Assembly (NCBI RefSeq): GCF_019929185.1
Contig: NZ_JAHZPC010000002.1
Coordinates: forward strand, 62,001 to 126,000
Source: Streptococcus parasanguinis
Lineage (GTDB): Bacteria; Bacillota; Bacilli; Lactobacillales; Streptococcaceae
Length of the DNA stretch: 64,000 nt
Direction: 5' to 3'
Part shown: piece after piece, positions 55,594 to 63,511 of the stretch
Layout: each line of letters starts with the position of its first letter
Position numbering within the stretch: the stretch's first letter is position 1
Made by a program: the position numbers and the translations under genes
The notes under the pieces: generated by a model
Told to the model about the DNA's origin: nothing
The model's database searches: none
The model's input: only the letters and a program-made list of their open reading frames with translations

Positions 55594-56109
55594 CTAGATC
55601 AATTTCTTTCTCAACAACCAGTCTGTATCCACGGTATCTCCGGTGATATACTGGTGTTCACTAAATCGTTCAAAACCAAAGCGGTAGTAAAAATCTTGCG
55701 CTTTAAAATTACGTTCCCAGACACCTAGCCAGGCCCATTCAAAGCCCCGGCTCTTGGCTTGATCCAGCGCAAAGCTAAACATTTCCTTACCTAAACCAGC
55801 CCCATGAAATTCCTTTTTGACATAGATCCGTTGGATCTCAAAGGACTTGTCCATCTCTACTGGCTCGGTCTGCGCTTGACCCCAGTTAATCTTGAGAAAA
55901 CCACAGATTTCTTGTTCTTCATTGAGGACAAAATAGGTTTCGGATTCTGGATCTAGCAGATCCTTCTCAATTTGCTCCAAAGAGAGCACAGTAGAGAAGT
56001 AATCTTCCAAGTCTTCCTCAACAATATAGGGACCAAAGGTGTCCCGATAGGTTTCCACCTCTAGGTCACGTAAGGTCTCTAATTGATCGATTTTTACTCT
56101 AACTAACAT
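55594..56109 (-). CDS. GNAT-family N-acetyltransferase within the phe operon
   Basis: 171 residues. Acetyl-CoA motif IYVKKEFHGAGLGKEMFSFA (about 94-113) and NFKAQDFYYRFGF. It lies 2 nt after pheS and before pheT, an arrangement I know from other streptococci, so it is co-expressed under the Phe T-box. Substrate unknown; a link to phenylalanine or tRNA is only suggested by position. Confidence 0.92.
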   Translation of the reverse strand: MLVRVKIDQLETLRDLEVETYRDTFGPYIVEEDLEDYFSTVLSLEQIEKDLLDPESETYFVLNEEQEICGFLKINWGQAQTEPVEMDKSFEIQRIYVKKEFHGAGLGKEMFSFALDQAKSRGFEWAWLGVWERNFKAQDFYYRFGFERFSEHQYITGDTVDTDWLLRKKLI

Positions 56110-56111
56110 AA

Positions 56112-57158
56112 TTATTTAAACTGTTCTGAAAAACGGATATCCCCTTGATAGAAACCACGAATATCATTGATTCCGTAACGAAGCATGGCCACACGCTCTT
56201 GACCAAGTCCAAAGGCAAATCCTGAATAGATTGTTGGATCAATGCCACTCATCTCAAGGACGCGTGGGTGAACCATACCAGCTCCCATGATTTCAATCCA
56301 ACCCGTTTTCTTACATACGTTACATCCCGCTCCACCACACTTGAAGCAAGAAACGTCCACTTCAACCGATGGCTCAGTGAATGGGAAGTAAGAAGGACGC
56401 AAACGGATTTGACGTTCTGCACCAAACATCTTTTGCACGATCAATTGAAGCGTTCCTTGAAGGTCGGCCATTGAAATGCTTTTCCCAACGACCAAGCCTT
56501 CGATTTGATGGAACTGGTGGCTGTGGGTCGCATCATCTGTATCCCGACGGAAAACCCGCCCTGGCGAGATCATCTTCAAAGGCCCCTTGCTAAAGTCATG
56601 CGCGTCCATAGCCCGCGCCTGTACAGGTGAGGTATGGGTCCGAAGCAAGATTTCTTCTGTGATATAGAAGGTATCCTGCATATCCCGCGCTGGGTGATCT
56701 TTAGGCAGATTCATCCGTTCAAAGTTATAATAGTCTTGCTCTACTTCAAAACCGTCTACGACTTGATACCCCATCCCGATAAAGATATCTTCGATTTCTT
56801 CACTGGTTTGGGTCAAAATATGACGGTAACCACTAGCAACTGGACGACCTGGAAGGGTCACATCGATGCTTTCGCTAGCTAGTTTAGCTTGGACTTTCTT
56901 TTCTTCCAAGAGTTTGGCTGATTCTTCAAAGGCAGCCGTCAAGACATCACGTGCTTCATTGACGTGTTTCCCGATAACCGGACGCATTTCAGCAGAGACA
57001 TCTTTCATCCCTTTAAGAATTTCCGTCAGAGATCCTTTTTTCCCAAGAACAGAGACCCGTAGTTCTTGCATCTCTTTTTCATTTTCAGCAGAGATCTGCT
57101 TCAAGGCTGCCAGCGTTTCTTCTCGAAGCGCTTTTAGTTGTTCTTCAATCGTTGACAT
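56112..57158 (-). CDS. pheS: Phenylalanine-tRNA ligase alpha subunit
   Basis: 348 codons less the stop (347 residues) from the ATG at 57158; GGAGG lies 4 nt upstream and the longer frame starts in the leader. An N-terminal coiled coil (about 1-85) precedes the class II catalytic core: motif 2 [29 protein letters not shown] and motif 3 [34 protein letters not shown] forms the Cys cluster insert seen in many bacterial PheS. Controlled by the T-box at 57172-57401. Confidence 0.97.
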   Translation of the reverse strand: MSTIEEQLKALREETLAALKQISAENEKEMQELRVSVLGKKGSLTEILKGMKDVSAEMRPVIGKHVNEARDVLTAAFEESAKLLEEKKVQAKLASESIDVTLPGRPVASGYRHILTQTSEEIEDIFIGMGYQVVDGFEVEQDYYNFERMNLPKDHPARDMQDTFYITEEILLRTHTSPVQARAMDAHDFSKGPLKMISPGRVFRRDTDDATHSHQFHQIEGLVVGKSISMADLQGTLQLIVQKMFGAERQIRLRPSYFPFTEPSVEVDVSCFKCGGAGCNVCKKTGWIEIMGAGMVHPRVLEMSGIDPTIYSGFAFGLGQERVAMLRYGINDIRGFYQGDIRFSEQFK

Positions 57159-57171
57159 ATTTCCTCCATCA

Positions 57172-57395
57172 TGGTCCATCTACAGACATAGAAAAAAACC
57201 GCGTGCCTTCTCCTAATCGGAGCGTTGACACGCGGTACCATCCGTTTTTTATCTGTAAACCAGACCTTAATTTCTAAATCCTTGCGCAAGTGAATTCACC
57301 CAGCTTTCATGCAAAGAGCTTTCAGTCACGGCTCTTCTCCCTGTCGCACTTCCCTTGAGGTACTAGTCTTGCAGATTTCTATTCAATTACTATCT
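57172..57395 (-). promoter_or_regulatory. T-box riboswitch of the pheS operon
   Basis: On the minus strand the T-box core GGATGGTACCGCG is at 57231-57243. It competes with a terminator stem CCGCGTG/CACGCGG followed by TTTTTTT (57192-57235). Upstream stem I contains GTGAATTCACTTG, where TTC (57292-57294) is the candidate phenylalanine specifier. Uncharged tRNA-Phe should bind and allow read-through. Together with its promoter it explains the 57159-57471 gap. Confidence 0.9.
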
Positions 57396-57424
57396 AGTTT
57401 ATCAGATTTTTAGTTAAAAAACAA
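57396..57424 (-). promoter_or_regulatory. pheS operon promoter
   Basis: Minus strand TTGTTT (57419-57424), 17-nt spacer, TAAACT (57396-57401) with TGA extension, just upstream of the T-box leader. Confidence 0.6.
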
Positions 57425-57471
57425 GTTAGATGAGACTAATTTCAATAGAAGAAGGAACAGGACACAATGCA

Positions 57472-57957
57472 TTATCTATTTGCCTGGTCTGCTTCATCTG
57501 CTTTCCTTTTCAATAGAAGAGTTACTGCTTGGTTAAAACCATCACACCAGTTATACCATTTTGCTTCATACTCATCTTGAGGTAAGATACGATGTTTTAA
57601 ATCCAAAACAGAGGATATCTTTCTTTCCTCGCAAGCTTGCGCATAGAGAGCATACAAGGCATCGCCACCATCTCTATCAAACTCAGCAGAAATCGTATCC
57701 TGACCTGCCAATAAAGCCTGATAAGCCCTGTGATGGCCGTCTGTAATCAAGAAGCCATCTCCAAATACCAAAATACTAATTGGATCCACTTTGATGATTT
57801 CTTCCGACTGATCAAGCATCTGGATAGCTTGTAACTTCTTTTCTGATAAATATAGTTGGGTCGGATGAAGATCTGTTATCTTGACTTCCACTTCTTTCTC
57901 CTCTACCATGAGTAACATAGCTGGTCGTGGGCACTGATAGACATTTTTAAAGGTCAC
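57472..57957 (-). CDS. ParB/Srx-fold domain protein
   Basis: 161 residues from a GTG at 57957; the ribosome site is weak, so the start is uncertain. The central block ILVFGDGFLITDGHHRAYQALLAGQDTISAEF (about 63-94) has the GHHR signature of the ParB N-terminal nuclease/CTPase-like fold, with no DNA-binding helix-turn-helix after it, so it is not a chromosome-partition ParB. A short frame, MAEEFGFGRS, precedes it in another frame (57947-57994), so the 5' end may be frameshifted. Function unknown; downstream of trpX. Confidence 0.7.
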   Translation of the reverse strand: MTFKNVYQCPRPAMLLMVEEKEVEVKITDLHPTQLYLSEKKLQAIQMLDQSEEIIKVDPISILVFGDGFLITDGHHRAYQALLAGQDTISAEFDRDGGDALYALYAQACEERKISSVLDLKHRILPQDEYEAKWYNWCDGFNQAVTLLLKRKADEADQANR

Positions 57958-58014
57958 GATTTAAAGACCTGCCAAAGCCAAATTCTTCTGCCATTCTTGT
58001 TATTCGTTACGTTT

Positions 58015-59016
58015 TTATTTAATGACTTGTCCAGCATCTTTCAAGACAGATTCTGGAATAGTAATGCCCAATTCATCTGCGACTTTTTTATTGATGACAG
58101 ATTTTCCTTGGCTAAAGATTTCTACAGGTGTGTCTGCAGGTTTTTGACCTTTCAAGATCTTCGCAGCCATTTTACCAGTTGCTACCCCAAGATCATGTTG
58201 GTCGACAACGACTGAAGCAAGGCCACCTGCTTCTACCATGGCTGTCGCACTTGGGAAGATTGGTTTTTTAGCTGTTTTGTTGGCTTCAACAACAGTTGAG
58301 AAGGCTGATGCGATGGTATTATCGATTGGAACCCAGATGGCATCGACTTTACCAGTCATGACAGAAACTGTTGAAGCAACTTCGTTTGTTGAAGGTACAG
58401 AGTAAGGAATCACCTTGAAACCTGCTTTTTCAGCCAATTTTGTAAATTCTTCTACTTGAGATTTAGAATTGTCTTCACTGGTTGAGTAAAGGGCACCGAT
58501 TGTTTTCACGTTCGGAGTCAATTCTTTGATCAATTTCAATTGTTGCTCCGTTGGATTGTGGTCAGATACCCCTGTGATATTGCCACCTGGTTTTTTCAAA
58601 TCTTTGACCAAGTTGGCACCGACTGGATCGGTGATGGCTCCCATGACAATTGGTTTGTCTTTAGTTGCACTGGCCAAACCTTGAGCAGATGGGGTTGCGA
58701 TTCCAATCAAGACTTGGTTATCCTTGTCTACCAATTGTTTACTCATGGTTGCAACCTTGTTTTGGTCGCCTTCTGCATTGAGGAAATCAATGTCCACTTT
58801 GTCTTTGTCATAACCTTCTTCAGCCAAACCATCTTGAATTCCTTTGTAGATCAAGTCAAGCGAAGGGTGGCTGACCAACTGCAAGACCCCAACTTTAGCC
58901 TTTTCATTGCTGCTTGCTGCCTTGTTGTCTTTGCCTGCTGTAGCTGAATAGATCGCTGTCCCAATGACTGCAGCTGCAATCAAACCAATAATTCCCATTA
59001 ACCGTTTATTTTTCAT
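58015..59016 (-). CDS. trpX: Tryptophan ABC transporter substrate-binding protein TrpX
   Basis: 333 residues, ABC_sub_bind family: VGVLQLVSHPSLDLIYKGIQDGLAEEGY, ATPSAQGLASATKDKPIVMGAITDPVGANLV, AIWVPIDNTIASAF. A tryptophan-type T-box precedes it, consistent with TrpX. The N-terminus has one hydrophobic helix (about 7-27) but no lipobox Cys, so it is probably held by an uncleaved anchor or released, not lipidated. The permease and ATPase genes (trpY, trpZ) that normally follow are absent here. AGAGG precedes the ATG. Confidence 0.85.
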   Translation of the reverse strand: MKNKRLMGIIGLIAAAVIGTAIYSATAGKDNKAASSNEKAKVGVLQLVSHPSLDLIYKGIQDGLAEEGYDKDKVDIDFLNAEGDQNKVATMSKQLVDKDNQVLIGIATPSAQGLASATKDKPIVMGAITDPVGANLVKDLKKPGGNITGVSDHNPTEQQLKLIKELTPNVKTIGALYSTSEDNSKSQVEEFTKLAEKAGFKVIPYSVPSTNEVASTVSVMTGKVDAIWVPIDNTIASAFSTVVEANKTAKKPIFPSATAMVEAGGLASVVVDQHDLGVATGKMAAKILKGQKPADTPVEIFSQGKSVINKKVADELGITIPESVLKDAGQVIK

Positions 59017-59114
59017 CTTTAATACCTCTTCTATTTTTTCATTTTCTTCTAATTTTCATCCTCTAAAGAATGCGACGCCATCGTTTCTTCATATCTTTTC
59101 TCCCTTCTCATCTA

Positions 59115-59370
59115 AAACAAAAAACACGCCCACACATAGCAAAAGCTATGTGAGGACGTGTCATCGCGGTGCCACCTCACTTATGGGAAAAGGATAGTCT
59201 CCCCCCATATCTCTGTCTTGTCTAGCAACAAGTTGCACGATAAGGTGTGCCAACCGAATTTTTATTGTTTCAAATTCATCTCATCATTAGTCCAATTTCA
59301 TAAACTGCCGCTACCCACTCTCAGCAACCGTGGGCTCTCTTGAAACTTTCATTTACTACTTTTCTAATTT
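59115..59370 (-). promoter_or_regulatory. T-box riboswitch upstream of trpX
   Basis: T-box core GAGGTGGCACCGCG (minus strand, 59165-59178) followed by a terminator hairpin (59124-59162) with TTTTTTG. Stem I contains AATTGGACTAATGATGAG, where TGG at 59292-59294 is the candidate tryptophan specifier. It occupies most of the 59017-59531 gap with its promoter and the rqcH promoter. Confidence 0.88.
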
Positions 59371-59375
59371 CTTAC

Positions 59376-59404
59376 ATTTTAAAGTTTTCTTTCAAAAAAG
59401 TCAA
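59376..59404 (-). promoter_or_regulatory. trpX promoter
   Basis: Minus strand TTGACT (59399-59404), 17-nt spacer, TAAAAT (59376-59381). Confidence 0.8.
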
Positions 59405-59488
59405 TACTTTTTCAGTATTTTTTTGGAAACGTTCGCATTTTCTATATTACATCCCCTTGCTTCTTTCTGGGATTTCCGCTCTATTTTT

Positions 59489-59496
59489 GATATAAT
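59489..59496 (+). promoter_or_regulatory. rqcH extended -10 promoter
   Basis: TGATATAAT ending at 59496, about 36 nt before the start codon; no good -35. Confidence 0.65.
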
Positions 59497-59531
59497 TTAC
59501 TAGAATAAACGCTAGAATGATGAGGAATCCC

Positions 59532-61193
59532 ATGTCTTTTGATGGATTTTTTTTACACCATATGGTCCACGAATTGAAGGCCGAACTCTTAAGTGGTCGC
59601 ATTCAAAAAATTAATCAACCTTTCGAGCAAGAATTGGTACTCCAAATTCGAGGCAATCGAAAAAACCAAAAACTCTTACTCTCTGCCCATTCTGTTTTCG
59701 GACGGATCCAACGGACCCAGACCAACTTTGAAAATCCTGCCTTTCCTAATACCTTTATTATGGTCATGCGTAAATATCTTCAAGGCGCTGTCATCGAAGG
59801 GATTGAGCAATTAGAGAACGACCGGATTCTCGAAATCCGTGTCTCCAATAAAAACGAAATTGGAGATGCCATTTCCGTCAGCCTCATGATCGAAATCATG
59901 GGCAAGCACAGTAATATTATTCTCCTAGACCGGACCAGCAATAAAATCATCGAAGCCATCAAACATGTCGGCTTCTCACAAAATAGCTACCGGACCATTC
60001 TTCCTGGATCAACCTATGTAGCCCCTCCGAAAACTGACGCTGTCAATCCTTTTACAATTGGAGATGAAGCCCTCTTCGCCCTTCTTCACAAGGAAGAGTT
60101 AAGTCCCAAAAACCTTCAAAAATGTTTCCAAGGTTTGGGGCGAGATACGGCTCAAGAATTAGCCAAGCGACTTGAGACAGATGAAAAATTAAAGACCTTC
60201 CGTGCCTTTTTCAAGACACCTTCTGAGCCTCGCCTAACGACCAAATCCTTCTCGGCTATCCCCTTTTCGGATGCGACCAGTCAAACGTTTGAGACACTTT
60301 CAGATCTGCTAGATGACTATTACCGAGACAAGGCTGAGCGCGATCGGGTGCAACAACAGGCCAGCGAATTGATCCGGAAGGTCGAAAACGATCTTGAAAA
60401 GAACCGGAAAAAATTAGCCAAACAAGAAGCCGAGTTAGCAGCGACCGACAATGCAGAAGAGTTCCGCCAAAAAGGAGAATTGCTGACAACTTTCCTCCAT
60501 CAGGTACCAAACGACCAAGACCAGGTTGTCCTGGACAATTACTATACCAACGAACCGATCACCATCCAACTCAACAAGGCCCTGACCCCCAACCAAAATG
60601 CGCAACGCTACTTCAAACGCTACCAGAAATTAAAAGAAGCCGTCAAACATTTGACCATCCTCATTCAAGAAACCAAGGAAACCATTTCTTATCTTGAAAC
60701 GGTTGAAACGGCCCTTTCTCAAGCGAGCCTGGCTGAGGTGGCAGAGATTCGTGAAGAGTTAATCCAGACCGGCTTTATCAAACGGCGCAACCGTGAAAAA
60801 ATTCATAAACGGAAAAAACCTGAGAAATACCTGGCTAGTGATGGCAAAACCATCATTTTAGTGGGTCGCAATAATCTGCAAAACGATGAACTGTCCTTTA
60901 AAATCGCTAAAAAAGACGAACTCTGGTTCCATGCCAAAGATATCCCAGGCAGCCATGTCGTCATTACAGGAAATCTCGATCCGACGGATGAAGTGAAGAC
61001 CGATGCCGCAGAGTTGGCCGCCTACTATTCCAAGGCTCGTCTCTCAAACTTGGTCCAAGTAGATATGATCGAAGCCAAGAAACTCAATAAACCAACTGGT
61101 GGAAAGCCCGGCTTTGTCACCTACACCGGCCAGAAGACTCTGCGGGTCACCCCAGAAGAAGAAAAAATCAAAGTCATGAAACTAACGGACTGA
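59532..61193 (+). CDS. rqcH: Rqc2 homolog RqcH / fibronectin-binding protein PavA-FbpA
   Basis: 553 residues from the ATG at 59532 (GAGG 6 nt upstream; an earlier in-frame ATG at 59517 is less well placed). NFACT family: N-terminal NFACT-N domain (MSFDGFFLHHMVHEL, IQKINQPF), coiled-coil middle (about 270-410), C-terminal NFACT-R/DUF814 domain (DELWFHAKDIPGSHVVI). RqcH recruits tRNA-Ala to stalled 50S subunits to add alanine tails; streptococcal orthologs were first described as fibronectin-binding virulence proteins (PavA). Confidence 0.95.
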   Translation: MSFDGFFLHHMVHELKAELLSGRIQKINQPFEQELVLQIRGNRKNQKLLLSAHSVFGRIQRTQTNFENPAFPNTFIMVMRKYLQGAVIEGIEQLENDRILEIRVSNKNEIGDAISVSLMIEIMGKHSNIILLDRTSNKIIEAIKHVGFSQNSYRTILPGSTYVAPPKTDAVNPFTIGDEALFALLHKEELSPKNLQKCFQGLGRDTAQELAKRLETDEKLKTFRAFFKTPSEPRLTTKSFSAIPFSDATSQTFETLSDLLDDYYRDKAERDRVQQQASELIRKVENDLEKNRKKLAKQEAELAATDNAEEFRQKGELLTTFLHQVPNDQDQVVLDNYYTNEPITIQLNKALTPNQNAQRYFKRYQKLKEAVKHLTILIQETKETISYLETVETALSQASLAEVAEIREELIQTGFIKRRNREKIHKRKKPEKYLASDGKTIILVGRNNLQNDELSFKIAKKDELWFHAKDIPGSHVVITGNLDPTDEVKTDAAELAAYYSKARLSNLVQVDMIEAKKLNKPTGGKPGFVTYTGQKTLRVTPEEEKIKVMKLTD

Positions 61194-61207
61194 TTTCAAA
61201 ATAAAAT

Positions 61208-61232
61208 GGTTGAGCTACGCTCAACCTTTCGT
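61208..61232 (+). terminator. Terminator of rqcH
   Basis: GGTTGAGC/GCTCAACC stem with TAC loop followed by TTTCG. The same stem sequence recurs at 61471-61489 on the far side of repeat copy E. Confidence 0.75.
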
Positions 61233-61253
61233 ATTGAAGATAATGTTATTTAA

Positions 61254-61391
61254 GAAACTTTCCTTAGGTGAGAACGGACGTCAGCGAACTTCAAAGAAGT
61301 TCCATGACTTAGTTTTGGACCTAAGGTTCCAAAACTCCCGAGTGCTTGAAATGATTATATTTCAAGCACTTTTCTCACGGCGGAAAGTTTC
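61254..61391. repeat. Family 1 repeat, copy E
   Basis: 138 bp, inverted relative to copies B-D. Ends GAAACTTTCCTTAGGTGAG and CTCACGGCGGAAAGTTTC. The first stem reads AGTGCTTGAAAT/ATTTCAAGCACT, again changed on both arms relative to other copies. Between convergent rqcH and budA. Confidence 0.9.
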
Positions 61392-61465
61392 AATATATGT
61401 TGAATGAGCCTAAAAGTATACCTCATTTTATTTTTCAGCATACTTAGAACAGTTTGTTTACATTC

Positions 61466-61494
61466 TAAAAGGTTGAGCGATGCTCAACCTTTTT
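61466..61494 (-). terminator. Terminator of budA
   Basis: Minus-strand GGTTGAGC/GCTCAACC stem followed by TTTTAG, overlapping the budA stop region. Confidence 0.75.
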
Positions 61495-62209
61495 ATTCTG
61501 CTTTATTGATGTCTTCTTTGACCTCATCAACATTGAATTTGGCAAAGAGGTACTGACGGTCTTGAACTGGGAAACGTTGATCCAGCTGATCGATGGCTCC
61601 CACCTCTACAATCCCTTCTGTGATGACAAAATCCATGACATGGCCACCAAAGGTGTGGTCATCTGAAATAAAGTGCAAATGATAACCAGCCACGCTCACG
61701 CCATGGAAAATTTCTGGTGTCCAAAAACCGACGATGGTTCCAGTGACATTTTCCCGTGTATACTCTGGCTGATGGGTTGCAACCTCTGCAAACTTCATCT
61801 CTGGTGTTGATTTTGGAATCATACGGACATGCATCTTGGCAAAGTCACCACGAATCTTAATGGAGCGGAAAAGATTTTCCCCATCGTAATAAGATTCAAT
61901 ACGGGCTTCCAATTCCTCGTCCGTCATTTCAAAGCGTTGGCGGAAAATGACTTCTGCTTGGTGAGGGACGACTGCTGCATAGGGAACCTTGGCATCCGGA
62001 GAAACTTCGACTATTTCAGGATGGTCCCCTGATCCCTTGGCCTGATATGCCTTACCATCTAATACGATCAACTCTCCATCAATAGAATCAAGCGTCCCAA
62101 CTCCTAGATCTCCGTGTTCCAAGAGTTCTCCAATCGTAAATGAACCCCCGTACAGACCCGCCATTAGGGCACCTAAGGTATTGTATTGAAAAAGTTTCAC
62201 TGGTTCCAT
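61493..62209 (-). CDS. budA: Alpha-acetolactate decarboxylase
   Basis: 238 residues. It decarboxylates acetolactate to acetoin, diverting pyruvate to a neutral product and limiting acetolactate for branched-chain amino acids. The zinc site is in GVSVAGYHLHFISDDHTFGGHVMDF (His-Leu-His then His, about 175-199). AGGAGAG precedes the ATG, and TATACT with TGG extension (62239-62247) is its promoter. Acetolactate synthase is not adjacent. Confidence 0.95.
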   Translation of the reverse strand: MEPVKLFQYNTLGALMAGLYGGSFTIGELLEHGDLGVGTLDSIDGELIVLDGKAYQAKGSGDHPEIVEVSPDAKVPYAAVVPHQAEVIFRQRFEMTDEELEARIESYYDGENLFRSIKIRGDFAKMHVRMIPKSTPEMKFAEVATHQPEYTRENVTGTIVGFWTPEIFHGVSVAGYHLHFISDDHTFGGHVMDFVITEGIVEVGAIDQLDQRFPVQDRQYLFAKFNVDEVKEDINKAE

Positions 62210-62238
62210 GTTTTTCTCTCCTCATTCTATCTTCTACC

Positions 62239-62247
62239 AGTATACCA
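62239..62247 (-). promoter_or_regulatory. budA extended -10 promoter
   Basis: TGGTATACT on the minus strand, 30 nt upstream of the ATG. Confidence 0.65.
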
Positions 62248-62281
62248 CAAACTATTCCGAATCTTCACGATATGGTTTTGA

Positions 62282-63511
62282 TTAGAGGCTATCATAGAGG
62301 GTTTGCATCTGCACATCGTCTGGTACGATAGCCAAATACTGATTAGCCACTTCACGCGCCTTCGTCACATCTCCAGCCTCACGCAACAAATAAACATAGG
62401 CTTCGAGGAACTCTGGGTTGTCCTTTAAATCCTCATAGAGCTCTTGGTAGGCTGAGACGGCCTCTTCTGTTTTCTCCAAGGCAGCCAAGGCACGGGCAAT
62501 GTTCCACCGAGTGACAACTGTTTCGACTTCTTCATTTTGCCAAGCCAAGACTTGGTCAAAGCGTTCCTGTTCCAAATAAAGGGTGGTCAGGCGAAGAGCA
62601 ATCTCTTCGAGATCATCTGCCACTTCTTTAGCCTCTAATAGATAAGCTTCTGCCTGTTCAGGCTGGTGAAGTTCATAAGAAAGCTGAGAAGCAAGAAGCT
62701 TCAATTGGGCATCAAAGGGATTCTTCTGGATCCCTTGTTTAGCAATCCCAAGCGCTTTTTCACGGTCATTTTCAGCCTGTAAAGCTAAAGAATAACCATA
62801 CTCATAGCCCTCAAAATCAGGCGACAAGGTATCAATTTGTTTGTAGTAGATCAGGGCTTTTTGGTATTCTTCTTGATCAGACAATAAGGTCGCCAATTCG
62901 TAGGCAATCTGGTCATCAAACTCAATCTCCAGAGCTTTCTCTAAGAAGGGCACAGCTGCTTCAAACTTTCCAAGATTGGCATAGGCAAAACCAATCCGTT
63001 GATAGGTAGAAATCCCTGTCGCTTCCAAAATCTCCCGATTGTCCAACTGGGCATACTCTTGGATAGCCTCTTGGTAGCGTTCCAATTCCAGATCGATTTC
63101 AGCTAACCCTAATTGAATGATTGGATCATCAGACAGATTTGCTGCTTCAACTAATTTTTCACGCGCCACATCTGCGAGACCTTCCAGCTGATAGAGATCC
63201 GCCTTGACCAAGAGACTGGCTACATACCAGTTAGACTCAGGGCCAATTTCTTCTAAATATGCAAAGGCCTCTTCCGTTTGCCCTTCCTCTGCAAGTATGG
63301 TTGCCAAACTCAGATATACTTCTGGATAGGTTTCTGCAATCTGTTCATAAACCTCTTTTGCCTGAGGGTAAAAACCGATACTTTCAAGATATTGACCCAA
63401 ATCCAATAGTTGCGCTTCACTATCTTCTAACAAGGCCTGTTGAAATTGAACTTCTGCTTCTTCTAGCTCTTGCTGATCAAGAGCCTCTACCATTTGTTGA
63501 CTATGACTCAC
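62282..63511 (-). CDS. Tetratricopeptide-repeat protein
   Basis: 409 residues, helical throughout, with about ten TPR-like units (for example QIAETYPEVYLSLATILAEEGQTEEAFAYL, ISTYQRIGFAYANLGKFEAAVPFLEKALEI, IAYELATLLSDQEEYQKALIYYKQI). No signal peptide or catalytic domain, so probably a cytoplasmic scaffold for protein-protein contacts. It overlaps the upstream transporter gene by 11 nt, suggesting co-expression. Confidence 0.92.
   Translation of the reverse strand: MSHSQQMVEALDQQELEEAEVQFQQALLEDSEAQLLDLGQYLESIGFYPQAKEVYEQIAETYPEVYLSLATILAEEGQTEEAFAYLEEIGPESNWYVASLLVKADLYQLEGLADVAREKLVEAANLSDDPIIQLGLAEIDLELERYQEAIQEYAQLDNREILEATGISTYQRIGFAYANLGKFEAAVPFLEKALEIEFDDQIAYELATLLSDQEEYQKALIYYKQIDTLSPDFEGYEYGYSLALQAENDREKALGIAKQGIQKNPFDAQLKLLASQLSYELHQPEQAEAYLLEAKEVADDLEEIALRLTTLYLEQERFDQVLAWQNEEVETVVTRWNIARALAALEKTEEAVSAYQELYEDLKDNPEFLEAYVYLLREAGDVTKAREVANQYLAIVPDDVQMQTLYDSL

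Noticed and set aside
57947-57994. Short frame starting MAEEFGFGRS as a separate small gene
   Set aside because: Only 15 codons, no ribosome site, no terminator; kept as a hint of a frameshifted start of the ParB-fold gene.
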